64,000 bases of DNA from Malus domestica (taxonomy: Eukaryota; Streptophyta; Magnoliopsida; Rosales; Rosaceae), in assembly GCF_042453785.1 (NCBI RefSeq), contig NC_091669.1, positions 15,235,001 through 15,299,000 on the forward strand, written 5' to 3'. The notes under the pieces are model-generated. The model was given only the letters and a program-made list of their open reading frames with translations, did not search any database and had not been told where the DNA came from. The translations under genes were made by a program, and so were the position numbers. Positions 10,763-23,513 of the stretch are shown piece after piece. Every line of letters begins with the position of its first letter. Positions within the stretch are counted from its first letter, which is position 1.

Positions 10763-11900
10763 AAAGCTAAGTGTCACCCTGTTCAAGAGGAAAGCTGTGG
10801 AAAGTCAACAAGCACGACCAATGATTACTTATTAGTTTTATTCATTATCTTTTATCGTAATTTTCAATTTTTCGTTTGCAATTTTTTTTTTTTAATTAAT
10901 TTTCTTGCGTACTTAACTGAATTATTTCTTTTCTTTGCAGGAACTTTTGGTTATTTCCACCCTTGAAGTTGATTGCAGAATTTTAGCTTGGGGGTCATCG
11001 CTTGATTTTACTGCAAATTAGGGAAGTTTTCAGTCCAATTGCGTTATTTTGTTTCTTATTATTTATTTATTTTATTTTATTTTTTTATTTGCATTATAGT
11101 GTTTTCTGACATTGGGGACAATGTCAAGTTTAAGTGTGGGGGTAGAAATCTCTAGAATTTCATTTGTTTCTGTGTTGTTGCTTTTTGTTTTCTTTAAAAA
11201 AAAAAAAAAAAAAAAAAATCGGAAAATTTAAAAATCCAAAAATATTGTCTTGTTTTCCTTATTGTTTTGAATTAGATTTTTGTTAGTTTCCCGACCCAAT
11301 GATATAATTGAATAAAATTTGAACCATGATCATCAAGAACTTAGTTAACATGTGTTTTGTGAAATTCCTAATTCTTTTGTTAGTTTTGTACATGTTTGAT
11401 CATCTTTGAAAAACCAAATGCACATAGCCTTGTTGATGTGAAACTAAAGCATAACGTAAAGCTTCATATGTGAATTTAGTGACCATATACATCCTATGTG
11501 AGTTTTTGAGCCTATTGAAAGTGTGTGCATTTTTCATACACTCCTATTCTTTCATGTGTGCTGAACTTATGTGAGATGCATCTCTAGAACTTGCGTAACG
11601 ATCTTTCGAAATGTTTGTCATTGATTACATGAACTTGGAAATGATAGAGGCATTAGGTTTACCACCATGGCCCAAATAACCATGTTTCCCAACAGAAAAA
11701 TGATATCATTAGATTGCCAATTTGAGCCGTGTTTGTTGAGCCTTTTATTTCTTATCACCAGATATGTCTACCCTTATACCTGAAATATTTTTCCTTACCC
11801 TTTCCAAGCGAGCAATGCGAGATTGTCTTATGAGAAATGTTTGTGAAGTACTTTGAAGGTGTTTGGCAAAAGAATAAGTGTGGGGGTATTTCATGTTTGT

Positions 11901-11940
<40 letters not shown>

Positions 11941-12582
11941 AAGAAAGATTGTATACAAAGAAAATAAAAAGTTTTTAAAGTTTCAGTTTAAGAGTATGGT
12001 TGGAGGTGCTAGAAGAATTGCTGGAGAGCTTGAGTTCTTATAAATCTAAAGAAAAGAATTGCTTGCAATGTAGCTTGGAACTTGTGTTTTCCTATTCTTT
12101 CATTTCAATAACCCTATCCCTAAGCCTCATTACATCCAATAAAAGTCCTCTTGATTTAAGTTTTGCAATTATGACTGTGGAGAAGTGATCTTTATGCAAG
12201 CTTATGGTAGAAATTTCACATTTGTTTCTTTGAGCGAAACACATTAAAACTAAACACATATGTGATTGAGTGTATATCCCGTGAGAAGGTTACTAGTTTG
12301 CATATGATGATTTTAAAAAATAAAAACTTGAAATTGCATTAGCATGGCTATCTCACACATTACACTTCAAGGATGATTCAAAGATTATTGCTAATATTTG
12401 AATAAGGAAGATGAACTTGGATTAACTTGTTTGGTGCTAGCTATGGTTCTTGATGATTTGTGTTCTCAAATGAAATTCTATGAGGGTCACATAGGGGGAA
12501 ACTAATGTTTTTTCATGTTAGTACTTTTTCATGTTTTCTTTGTTTTGCTCGAGGACTAGCAAAAGCTAAGTATGGGGGTATT

Positions 12583-14689
12583 TGATCGGATCATATTTAT
12601 ATATATTTTTACTTCAAATTCACTCGTATTTTCTTAGTCAGTTCTTTATATTTTTGAGCTATTTACGTTATTTTTGTGTTTATAGGATTTGTTATGCAAA
12701 GAAAATAAAAACAGCACAAATGAGTTTTAAATAATAAACAGAATAGTTACTTCGAACATTATGATTTTTTTTTGTAGGTCAATTCATTGCGATTATAATC
12801 GAACTAAATCTCTGTCCTTAAATCTATGCAGAATGTATATATGCACCACGCATTGATTTTTCCAATATCTGTTTACGTGTATAAAGTGCATGCAGACGGT
12901 ACTCACTCGTTTTCTTTTTGGTCAGCAAGCGTGGATTTCCAACTAGACAACAAAAGAATCCAAGGAAGGCAAGTCAGACGTGGGGAAAAGTGGGAGTGTG
13001 CTGGCTGAGACCATGTTCTATGTTCCAGCTGAGAACCGAGAAAAGAAAGCTGCTTTGCAGCTGGAGAGAAAAAAATAGGAGCTGTAAAGAGGAAACAAGG
13101 GGTCAGCGTGAAAAGGAAAGCAGAAGACAGCTAAGAAAGAAATAAAATAAAAGAAAGGCAGCAGATATCACGGGACAGGGAAGAGGACCGAAAAGGGAAA
13201 ACGCTGCCTTGGCAGCGTGTGAGAGAGTGAAAGAAATAGAGGGGGGGAGCTGCCTTTGGGCAGCTCGCAGAGAAGAGGCGCTGCCTTTGGCAGCGAGAGA
13301 GGCCCAAGGCGCGGCATTGGTGGAAGGAGAGAGCTGCCTTTGGCAGCGAGCAGCAGGGGACAGGAAAGAGCTGCCTTTGCAGCACAAGGAAAAAGGGGGA
13401 TAGCAGTCAGCGTGGAAGGCTGACGGGGCAAGTGGGCACGGGTAGGAAAGGAGTCAGTACGGGGTGAGGGCGGTCTTGGGCGCGGAAAAGGAAAGGCTGC
13501 CTTGGCAGCAGAATTGAGGACGGTCAGAAGGTGGGAAGGCGCAGAGATGGATAGAGAGAAAGAGTCAGACGCCAGAAAAACAGAAAAAAAAGATAGAGAG
13601 AAGGAGGGGGACTGACGCAAGGGCAGCATGGGCAGAAGCAGCAAGCACTCTCCTCTCTCTCGGTTAAATCTTTCTAAATCTATATTTTATTTCTGTTTTT
13701 AATAATGTGTAATTAAATTTATTTTGGCTAGAGGTTAATTCGAAACCATGGATATATTTGTAATATGAATTGATTACCTTCGGTTGTGATTTCATAAGTT
13801 GTGAATTCAATTTACTTATCCGTTCGTATAAAAACTGATTTGTGTATGTTGGTTGAGAGTGCACGCTTAATTTACATGCATGAATTTGATGCTAGAATAT
13901 AAGTGAATTTCACCTAATCGTTATGAACTTATTTTCACAAGTAGTAAAGGTTGCTAGTCACAATCACGTTAAGTAAATTCTTGGCAAGAGTATCATGCTT
14001 TTCATAGTTACGAATGCCTCGTCAATGCTTATAGTTTTCACAAAGTTTAATGATCTTTGATTGTATCTCTATTGTGCTTTTCACGTAGGGGACTTTTGAA
14101 GAATGTTTTGAATTGTTGTATGCGTTTTCCCGTCCAATTCAATAACTTAAGGAAAACTTGAAGATTAAAAAAGTGTTGTTCACGGTTAATCTGAAGTGTT
14201 GAGTTTCACAACTTATTGAAAGAACAACTGAAAATCAATTTAGGTTGCATATGTGTCATGTGTAGAGAAGAACCCTCTAGCTAATCCATCACCTATCCTT
14301 TCACCTTAATTTCATGTTTTTGTAAATTCTGTAATTTATTTAAGTTTAATTTACTTCTAGTCAAAACCAAACACCCTTCCATTATTAAATTATATTATTT
14401 AGTTAGTTTTCTTTATTGTTAGTCTCTTAATTTAATTTCCGTCCATTTCAGTTCCTAGTGTTTAATTTAATTGTTTTCATTATTTTGAGTCATTTTAAGT
14501 GTGTTTCGAGTTATTAGAGTTTTTAGCCTAGTTTTGTGTCCTTGAGTCTTATTTAATATTTTTAAATTAATTTAGAATAGATTAGCAATCTCTCCTAATC
14601 CCCGGCCTAGAACGATACCCTACTTACATCTATACTACAATTGTCAAAAAGAGGGTTTAATTTTGTGTGTTAACTTATTTTTCACATCA
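12583..14689 (+). repeat. 3' LTR of the Athila-like element
   Basis: Near-identical to 6092-8196. Differences seen include A for C near 12627 (the 5' copy reads CTCGTCTTTTC) and a divergent terminal 30 bases (TTAACTTATTTTTCACATCA here). It is followed directly by the CGGGG duplication. Confidence 0.93.
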
Positions 14690-14886
14690 CGGGGCATGCC
14701 AACTCGTCAACCAAACTCGATCGGGGAGTAAAATGTGTTGTGTGGCATTGGGCGCGTTGCTGACTTCTTAATCTTGCAACTGTGGTCGATGAAGGAACAC
14801 GTCTCGACCTTCAAGTTCTAGAGCCTGAAGAGAAGGCTGCTCGTTATGTGAAGTTCACAAATCGACGGCACCGGATTCGGTCACAG

Positions 14887-15777
14887 TGATTATATTTGTA
14901 AGAGTATAAGCACGTCGAATCAACACCAAACTATATAGGCACAAGTACTCAAAGCAAATGTACGTCTTAATCGTAAACGTAGTTCAGCCGTCAGAATGCC
15001 GAACTCTAAATCCCACTTGTGAGTATCCAATCATAAAATAACTTGGCGTTCAATGTGCCAAGCCCAGTAATCTGTAAAACCCCACTTCGCTGAGAAGGCT
15101 GATGAGATGACCTCTACCAACAAAGATTCAAAAAACCTTTGTCGATCGAGACTTGGATAAGTAATCAGTCGGCCGAGATGCAGTGCTGTTTATCCAAATT
15201 GAAGGTGTTTCATGATCGGCTAATTCTACGACAATAGTGATGTTTATCCAAACTGAAGGTGCCACCGGTTTCCTTCACAGTGCTGTTTATTTAAACTGAA
15301 GATGTGTCGGTGAAAAGAAAATAAAAATCCCAAGGTTGTTGAGAGGTTTCGCGTAGAGCGAAAGTTTGCGCAAGGCAGTTTGTGTGTTGAATTGGAGGGG
15401 CTTAGAATGATGCACCTCCTTCTTATTTATAGCAACCAATCTCATCATGGCCGAACCATAACTATACTCGGATTAGGATTCTTTATCCTAATCTAACTAA
15501 GTCTCGGCCAATCCTACCTCCATTTGGATCTTGAACCAAACTCTTTATCTAACCACATTCACTTCTCAAATCTTAGCATCCTTATTCCATTAAGACTCCT
15601 TATCATACTAGGACTCGGCCCATTTGCACTTATCCAGATCAATTATTCTTGCAATAGGACTAGGCCGACCTGACTGGGCGGCTCATGACCATTGGACGAC
15701 CAATAGAATTTTTAGAAGAGGTTTAGACCGAACATAAAACTACACTCGGCCCAATAATCTTATTTTGGGCCCAAACA
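14887..15777 (-). mobile_element. Older LTR, minus strand, interrupted family member
   Basis: Read on the minus strand, the unit starts TGTTTGGGCCCAAAAT and ends AATATAATCA. It has a TATA-box promoter (CTATAAATAAG, complement of about 15423-15433) followed by a CT/CA-rich leader, as in a plant LTR with U3-R-U5. Short repeats with TTTGGATAAACA or AATAAACAGCACTG (about 15190-15310) lie in the transcribed part. The sequence beyond 14887 (CTGTGACCGAATCCGGTGCCG on the minus strand) would be the start of its interior, which the Athila-like insertion may have split. No partner LTR lies in the window. Confidence 0.55.
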
Positions 15778-16266
15778 GTATCAAAACAATAATAAAAAAA
15801 TAAAAAATCCCTACCAACCAACCATCTCCAAGCACCCATCCCTTTACTGCTTTGCCATGGCTTCCGGCAAACCTCATCTACCCCCCCCCCCCAACTACTT
15901 TGCAATGGCTTTCGGCAAACCACATTCTAAAGCACGTCCTAAAGGGGCGTATGGTATGGGTTTCTCATAAAAAAATTGAAAAGTGCTTCATTTAGGAATT
16001 AGAAAATAATTCTGCTTACAAGTGGTTCTGCTATTGACACTTTTATTCAAATCACAGCAATTACAAATAGTGTGCTTCCTAAACAAACACTGAAAAGTTC
16101 TTCTTTAAAAAGCTTTGAAAAGCGCTTTTATAACATGTAAGCACTTCTACGTAAGTCTAACAAAAATGCTTTTGATTAGTTGAGAGTTTTTTAGTCATTT
16201 CAAAGACTACGTACAAGTTTGGACATTTCAATTAGCAAGCATCAAAGTTCTAAATTAACCTTGACA
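15778..16266. other. Intergenic between retrotransposons
   Basis: AT-rich sequence with a C-run (15883-15892) and partly self-complementary stretches around 15960-16190 (AAAAGTGCTT and AAGCACTT-type words) that resemble a decayed hAT-like MITE. No gene seen. Confidence 0.35.
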
Positions 16267-16271
16267 TAGCA

Positions 16272-18804
16272 TGTGACGACCCGTCCCTAATTTTCTATGT
16301 AATTCTATCCCCCGAGTGTGTAACTTGACATTTATGCCCTTGTTGGCAAAGTGACGTGGACGTACTCATTTGGTTTTTAATTATTTTTATCGTTATCGTA
16401 ATTAAATAGTACTCGTTGTTCCGAACGCGTGAGCTCAGGTTAGACCCGAAACAGACTTGTAACGAAAAGGTTACGTTTATTTAAAGTGCGTTAACAACAG
16501 GTAGAATTGTACACACATGTGCAAATTATCCAGTGTTGGAAACACTGTTTTAGATAGGGTCAGTCAGATTTTATAGATTTCTTGTAGTTTTTTTTATTAA
16601 ATGAAATATGATCCCTTATCTCTTTAAAATTGGACTCGTGACCTGTTTTCACCCACCAATCAGTCACTATCCTCAATTCTCTCACCCAATCAGATTTCTT
16701 CTTCTCTTCAGCCAATCAGAAAGCTTTCTCTCTCTATCTCGAGACCCTCTCCTCTCTGCAACACACATACACCACCACCAAACTTCACGAATCGAGCATA
16801 AAATTACCACCATCATTTTCCTCTTGTTCCCACGAACACATCCATACCAACCAATCACGAAATGGACAAGTTTTAAGTGTTCAACTCAAAGCAACTCGGA
16901 AGCTCTGACTCGGGGGTGATTTTCTCCACGATTTTCCATTCGAGTTGCACATTTTTAGAAGGTTTGGAAGCATCTAACGAGGCCACTAGCCTAGTTTTGA
17001 AGTGAACCCAACGAGGAAAACCATGGGTTTGAAACAACAAAAGTAAGGCCGAGAGTCTCGAGTCCATTTTGATCCATTTCCCATCCATTTTTGGACTTTT
17101 GGAAGGTACAACCTTATTCTCCTCTTCCTGAGCTTCATTTCCGTATAAAGTTTGTCAAAAAAGGTTGAGAAATGAAGAAGATATGAAGGTTTAAAATTTT
17201 TCCAGAATTCGGCCAAATTCTCCAGTTTCCGACAAACCAGACAAAGGCATCAGCATCGGCGGACGGGGTGACAATGGTAAAGGTCCACCGAAGAAAAAGA
17301 CGGAATATTCTGTCAGACTTAACAGAATATTCTGTGTCGTTAGGGTTAACGAAATATTCTGTCAAATCTGATAGAATATTCCTCTGTCAATCTGTCAAAC
17401 GTGTCAGGTGCGTGGCCTGCGTGTGTGGCCGTGACCTAGCGGCGCGTTACGACGTGTCCGACCACCGGTCGGCGAGTGGTTGACATGTACGGGTCCACGT
17501 CGTCGAGTAGAATGTTTTCGTATATTTAAACCCTCTGTTTGAGTAAACTATAAGGGTTTTTCCTAACCTTTTTGTTTATGTCCTTATTAATTAATTAGTT
17601 TAGTTATTTCCCACATAGGTGAGACTTATCCCGATGATGTACGAGGACAAGCGAGGCTAAGAGGCTACGATCCATTGATGTGTCAGTGAGTGGGCATTTG
17701 TTTTTATATATATGATATATAACGTTTTATAGTATCCACAAAAGCTTTTGAATTGACTTATGCCTATTATGCCATGATTAAATAATGTTATAAGAAATGT
17801 TGTACTATTGTGAAATACTAAAATAATACTACAGGATACGCAGGTAAGTTTATTATGTTGACTAGAATTATTGAATCATTATGGCATGCTTGTATTTATG
17901 TAGTCTACTCATCATTGTTGCACCCCGGTGTTAGTGCTCGCTTAGGGCCAAGGCCAGTCTTTCACGTGTATGTTCACTTCTGCACCGCACACTCGCCTTG
18001 AATCCAAGCAGGTGCCAGTCATGTTGTACAGGTTACAATAGGCAAGTCTGACATCCTGTCGCACATGTTGCAATAGACAACTCCGACTTATATGTGACCG
18101 CGAATAACGCCAGTTTTCACGTGATTGTAGCATTAGAGTGTATATTATGATTACACACTGCCCTGTCGTACATGTTGCATTAGGCAACTTCGGCTTGTGT
18201 ACTAGCATAGATTGATGAGCATCAGTCCAGTCGTACAGGTTGCATTAGGCAACTCCGACTTGTGTGCTAGCATAGATCAATGAGCATCTGATTTTATTAT
18301 GCTATTGTTAGGATATTGTGATTGGCATATTTCTGGAATTATTGTTGATTTGCATTTGATTTTATACTTATACGTAGTATGATTTTCTGGAAAATATACA
18401 TGTTTTACGGCGAGGGGTTAGTATGTTAAGAAAATAAATGGATTTTATAAACTTTTGTTTTTGCCCACTCACCCTTCTATTTTTCGCCCTTCCAGGCCCT
18501 AGTCAGCTGATTTACTCTCGTGTACGAGGAATATCCGGTGGTTTTGACATATCCATAAATAAGGTAGGGACTTTTCCCGGTTTTGTCTTAAGTACTTAAC
18601 TAGTTTCGAATGCATTACTTTATCATCTAGGCTCTGAACATTTGTATTCTATGGGTTTTACCCACTACTGCATACTCACTTTATTAGTTTAAACAAGTTC
18701 TAGTTTCGGTTTTAATTTATTCGCATTTTTACATCACTTACACTTTTGGTTATGTCACATTCTGGTGACACTTAGCATGCCTCGACTCAGGTCAGGGTGT
18801 GTTA
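16272..18804 (+). repeat. 5' LTR of the gypsy element
   Basis: Bounded by TGTGACGACC and GGTGTGTTA. It contains diverged tandem units around 18020-18290, each with a GTTGCATTAGGCAACTCCGA-type core and AGCATAGATYRATGAGCATC. An inverted motif GAATATTCTGTCAGACTTAA / ACAGAATATTC lies near 17303-17380. It has no gene of its own. Confidence 0.9.
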
Positions 18805-18889
18805 GTTTGGTATCAAAGCATAGGTTTTGGCAGTCCTGCATTCCCCATATGTGTCATAGGTCCTAATAATTTTTTATCTCTTATGTCTG

Positions 18890-19915
18890 AATCATGCCAC
18901 CTCGTAGAACGCCACATGTCATTTCTAAGACTGAGTTTCCCGATTTTAGGCAACTCGATGAGGCTATCGCCAGCGCCGTTTAGTCCACACTTCGCCTCCC
19001 CAGATGACTACCCTAGATACCGTATCCCATATTCAGATAAATAACTTCTTTGGCAATGAGAGACCTGAGAAATCTTTGGTTTGGATCGACCATGTTAAGA
19101 AGATTTTCCGAGTTATGCAGCGACAGGTGAATCTTCCAAATAAGTGATGGGTCGAGACAGCAACTTGGTTTTTTCTTTGGGAGCTGGATCATGGTGGGCT
19201 CAAGAGTCACGCTCGTTGTCTGCTCAAGATGCCATAAGTTGGGATGTTTTCAGGCATCTATTTGAGGTTAGATTCACACATTCGGAGTACAAGGATCGAA
19301 AGAGAGAAGAATTCATAGAGCTGAAGCAAGGTAAAATGTCAGTCACATAGTACCACTGAAAGTTCACTGACTTATCCCGTTGTTGTCCCGAAATCACTGG
19401 GAATCCCAGAAAAATGCTCCGTTAAGAAGGGGACTCATAAACGACTGCGTTCATTGGTGACTTTTACTCCATGGTCTACCTGCCAAGAATTCTTTGAGGT
19501 TCTGCTTCGTGTTGAAGATTCTAAGAATGCTCCTAATGATGACGATGATGAGGAGGACAATAATAATGCTTAAAGAAATAATAATAAGGGCAGTCATCCT
19601 TTGACCGATGAAAAACTCAGAGTTTCAAGATAAGCAGTAATATTACTGGATCGTCAATCGGTGGTTCAAGTTTCAATACACCGCTAATGGAAGGGAAGTC
19701 CACAGGCAGTTCCCGCTTTCAAAATCAAAGGAACTCTAATAATTCTGGTGTTCCGCTCTGTCGCAGATGCAATAATCGTCATTATAGTGAATGTAAAAGG
19801 GTAAATAGTGGGTGCTGCGGTCATATGGGACACAGAGCTACTCAATGTCCTATGAATCAAAAACCTCAACCTCTTACTCTACCATCTACAGTTCCACTCC
19901 AGCAAATTCAATGAC
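18890..19915 (+). pseudogene. gypsy gag remnant with zinc knuckle
   Basis: Frames interrupted by stops encode a Ty3-type capsid. Around 19170-19370 it has the conserved WDVFRHLFEVRF and ELKQGKMSVT segments, followed after a stop by KFTDLSR. A zinc-knuckle region (19760-19860) reads CRRCNNRHYSECK then CCGHMGHRATQC, a recognisable but altered CCHC pattern. An Asp-rich stretch sits at about 19535-19560. The gene is dead: several in-frame stops and frame changes. Confidence 0.85.
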
Positions 19916-20236
19916 TTGGTACCAAACATCAAATAGGTTATGAGGGTGTTTTTCATTATCAGGGTGACATACCCCAATACTAATGAGGAGCATATTAGTA
20001 CCCGCATGAAGTTCCCTATTACCAGGGTGGCTATCCACAGTATCAGGGGGTTATACGTCGTATCAGGATGGTGGAGTACAGTGGTACACTGGAGGATAGT
20101 CCCAGAATCTTAATGTAGCCTTTAGTAGTGGCGGTTCGACCAGGTAGACAAATTAGACCAATTAAGGTCGAGACAATCAGGGATGGGACAACGAGGGAAA
20201 TAGGGTTATGGAGGCTGACAACAGGCACAGGGCCGT

Positions 20237-22010
20237 GTCAATCACATCACCTTGCAGGATGCTCAAGCTAACCCCGACTTGATTATGGGTACATTAAATG
20301 TTCTTGGCCATTTTGCTAGAATTTTAATTGATTCAAGTGCTACTCGTTCAGTCATTTCTCATACGTTTGCTCAAAAAACTCAACCTCACACCACTCCCTT
20401 CAGTTATGAGTTGGAGTTCTCGATGCCTAGAAGGTGAAGTTTGCTATGTTAGTTGGGAGTATCGAGGATGTTGTAATGCCAGCTAATCTTGTTTCCTTGA
20501 ACATCGTTGATTTCGATGTTATCTTGGGCATGGATTGGTTAGATTATAATCGTGCCATGTTGAAATGTCACCAGAAGATTGTTACTTTCCATCAACCGGG
20601 CATGCCGATTGTAACTTTTATCGGCAAAGTGGTCTGAAAGATGGAGTTTTCTCTGCCATGAGAGCGAAACGGATGTTGAGGAAAGGTTATCAAGGCTACT
20701 TAACTCATGTAGTTATGACTGAGGAGACTCCTGCTGGTATGGAAGACGTTCGGGTAGTTAGACAATTTCATGATGTTTTTCCCAATGACTTACTTGGCCT
20801 ACCATCGGATCATGAAGTGAAGTTCACCATCGACCTAATTCCAGGTACCGACCTTATTTCTTTAACTCCTTATCGTATGACTCATACGGAGTTAAGGGAA
20901 TTAAAAACCCAGTTGCAAGAACTTGTTGAAAAAGGGTTTATTCAACCGAGCACTTCCCCTTGGGGAGCTCCAGTCTTGTTTATGAAGAAGAAGGACGGAA
21001 CGCTGAGGCTATGTATTGATTACAAATAGCTAAATCGGGTGACGATTAAAAACCGCTATCTGTTGCCTCGCATCAATGATCCTTTTTATCAGCTTTGTGG
21101 TGCTTATGTTTTCTAAAAAATTGATCAAATGTCTGGCTATTATCAGTTGAAGATTAGAAGTGATGATGTTCCATAAATAGCCTTTCGAACTCAATACGTC
21201 ATTATGAGTTTCTCGTGATGCCATTCGGGTTAACTAATGTTCCAACAACTTTTTGAACTTGATGAATTGGGTATTCCATCCATACCTTAACAGGTTCATA
21301 ATTGTTTTCATCGATGCCATTATGGTGTATTCTAATAGCGAGGCTAACTATGCTAGACATCTACGTCTGGTTTTGAAGAAGTTAAGGGAGAATCAGTTGT
21401 CCGCTAAATTCAGTAAATGTCAGTTCTGGCTGGATCAAGTGTCATTCTTGGTACACGTGATATCAGCTCAAAGTGTTCCCGTGGATCCTCAAAAAGTAGT
21501 AGCAATGGAAAATTGGGAGCAACCTCAGATGATCACTGAAGTTCGGAGTTTTCTTGGTCTTGCAGGCTACTATCGACGCTTTGTGAAATATTTCTCAACA
21601 ATAGCCTTGCCTCTGATAAGGTTGACCAGGAAATGAGTTAATTTTGAATGGAATGATGAATGTGAACGGAGTTTTCAACAGTTGAAGTACTGTCTCATTT
21701 ATGCGCGTGTTTTGGTACTTCCCGATGACAGTGGGAATTTCGAGATCTATAGTGACGCCTCTCTGAATGGTCTGGGCTGCATGTTGATGCATCATGGAAA
21801 GGTGATCGTGTATGCTTCACAACAATTAAAGCATCATGAAATGAATGCCCTATTCATGATCTCGAATTGGCAGCTATTGTTTTTCGCTTTGAAATTTTGG
21901 CAGCACTATATTTATAGGAAAACATGTCAAATCTTCACTTACCATAAAAGCCTCAAGTATATCTTTACTAAAAAAGAACTTAATCTCCGATAGCGTAGAT
22001 AGATGGAATT
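20237..22010 (+). pseudogene. gypsy protease, reverse transcriptase and RNase H remnant
   Basis: Protease motif appears as LIDSSATRSVIS (canonical DSG changed to DSS). RT follows with [16 protein letters not shown] and CIDYK interrupted by a stop, then further stops near 21117 and 21176. The catalytic YIDD box is altered to FIDA (about 21307). RNase H follows with IYSDASLNGLG (about 21745). The frames are broken many times, so no active enzyme can be made. Domain order is that of Ty3/gypsy (RT-RH before integrase). Confidence 0.9.
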
Positions 22011-23430
22011 GATCAGCGATTATGACTTCACTATCGAGTATCACCCTAGTAGTGCAAATATTATAGCAGATGCTCTTAGCATGAAGTTTCACAGTCGACT
22101 CAATACTCTTTATGCATGTCGTGTTCCTCTTCTCACCGACCCAAGATCTACTAGAACCACTTTGGGAGTGGATCACCAGGGAGCTCTACTTACCAACTTT
22201 CAAGTTAGACCAGTTTTATTGGATCGTGTTCTCGAGGCTCAGATGAATGACTCAGAATCCTAGGAGTTAAAGCAAGCGATGTTAAACAACAATAGGGGAG
22301 ATCTCAGCTTATGCAATGCATCTGAGGAGTACTAAAATGTATCATACTATTTGACCTTTCTATTACTAGCTAGGAATGAAAAGAGAAATTGCGAAGTACA
22401 TGAGTCATTGTTTGGTCTGTCAGCAGGTCAAAGCAAAAAGAAAGAAACCATTCTGATTGCTACAACCATTTCCCATACCCCAGTGGAAATGGGAAGACCA
22501 CAATGGATTTCGTGTACAAGCTGCCTTGTACACATAATGGCTACGACGGTATTTGGGTGATTGTAGATCGACTTACCAAGTCAGCGCATTTCCTACTTGT
22601 TCGTGAGAACTATCAGTTAAATCGGTTGGCTGAACTTTTCATCTCTGAAATTATCAAGTATCATGGTGTTCCAGTTAGTATTATTTTTTATCGAGACCCC
22701 AGATTTACTTCGAAATTCTAGGTACCTTTTCAAGAAGCTTTAGGTTCGAAGTTACTCAACAGCATCGCCTATCACCCTCAAACAAGCGCTTACATTTGAT
22801 ATAATTCGCCTACAACAATAGCTTTCACTCCAACATTGGTATGTCATCATTTGAGGTGCTTTGTGGGAAACCATGTCGTACATCGTTGTATTGGTCTGAG
22901 GTCGACGAAAGAGTTTTGGTTGGTCCTGAAATCATAGATGAGACGACACAGAACATTCAGGTGATAAAAGCTAACCCGAAAGCAGCCCAAGATCGGCAAA
23001 AAAGTATAGCAAACAGACATTCGACCGACATAGTATATGAGGTTGGAGATTGGGTATTCTTAAAGCTGTCGCCGTGGAAAGGCGTTGTATGATTCGGGAA
23101 GAAATGAAAGCTAAGCCCTCATTACATCAGGCCATACCAGATAATTAAGCGAATAGGTGAAGTTGCTTATCGACTGGATCTACCTCCAAAGTTGTCGAGA
23201 GTGCATAATGTGTTCCACGTGTCTATGCTACGGAGATATGCCTCTGATCCGTCACATGTGATTCATCTGCAACTATTAGAGATTAATCCAGATTTGACTT
23301 ATGAGGTTCCAGTGATGATTCTTGACTGGAAAGACAAAGTTCTAAGGAACAAAACCATTCGTATGAGGAAAGTTTTATGGAGAAATCACTTTGTTGAGGA
23401 AGTTACTGGTAGACAGAGGAGCGTAAGCGA
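22011..23430 (+). pseudogene. gypsy integrase and chromodomain-like remnant
   Basis: Integrase core pieces include VIVDRLTKSAHF (first Asp) and a changed second block YRDPRFTS, followed by a stop near 22720. The C-terminal part reads VAYRLDLPP, VHNVFHVSMLRRY and then LDWKDKVLRNK with KVLWRNHFVEE, the chromodomain-like tail typical of Tekay-type chromoviruses. Stops at about 23090 and elsewhere disable it. Confidence 0.88.
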
Positions 23431-23513
23431 GATCTTTATCCACATCTGTTCTTTAATTATGATTTTCAGTAGTGTTGAAATTTCGGGGATGAAATTTTCT
23501 TAAAGGGGTAGGT

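Larger units (their letters stand above)
6092..14689 (+). mobile_element. Young non-autonomous LTR retrotransposon (Athila-like PBS)
   Basis: LTRs of 2105 and 2107 bp (6092-8196 and 12583-14689) begin TGATCGGATCA and end ATCA. The 5-bp target duplication is CGGGG (6087-6091 and 14690-14694). The primer site TGGCGCCGTTGCCGGGGA (8202-8219) is complementary to the tRNA-Asp 3' end, as used by Athila-group Ty3 elements. A polypurine tract TATGGGGGTA precedes the 3' LTR. By eye the LTRs differ at only about a dozen scattered bases plus a short divergent terminus, so the insertion is recent. The 4.4-kb interior holds no recognisable gag, protease, RT or integrase. It would need proteins from another element and fits a LARD-type derivative. 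The interior instead has an intact antisense ORF at 8757-9383. Confidence 0.92.
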
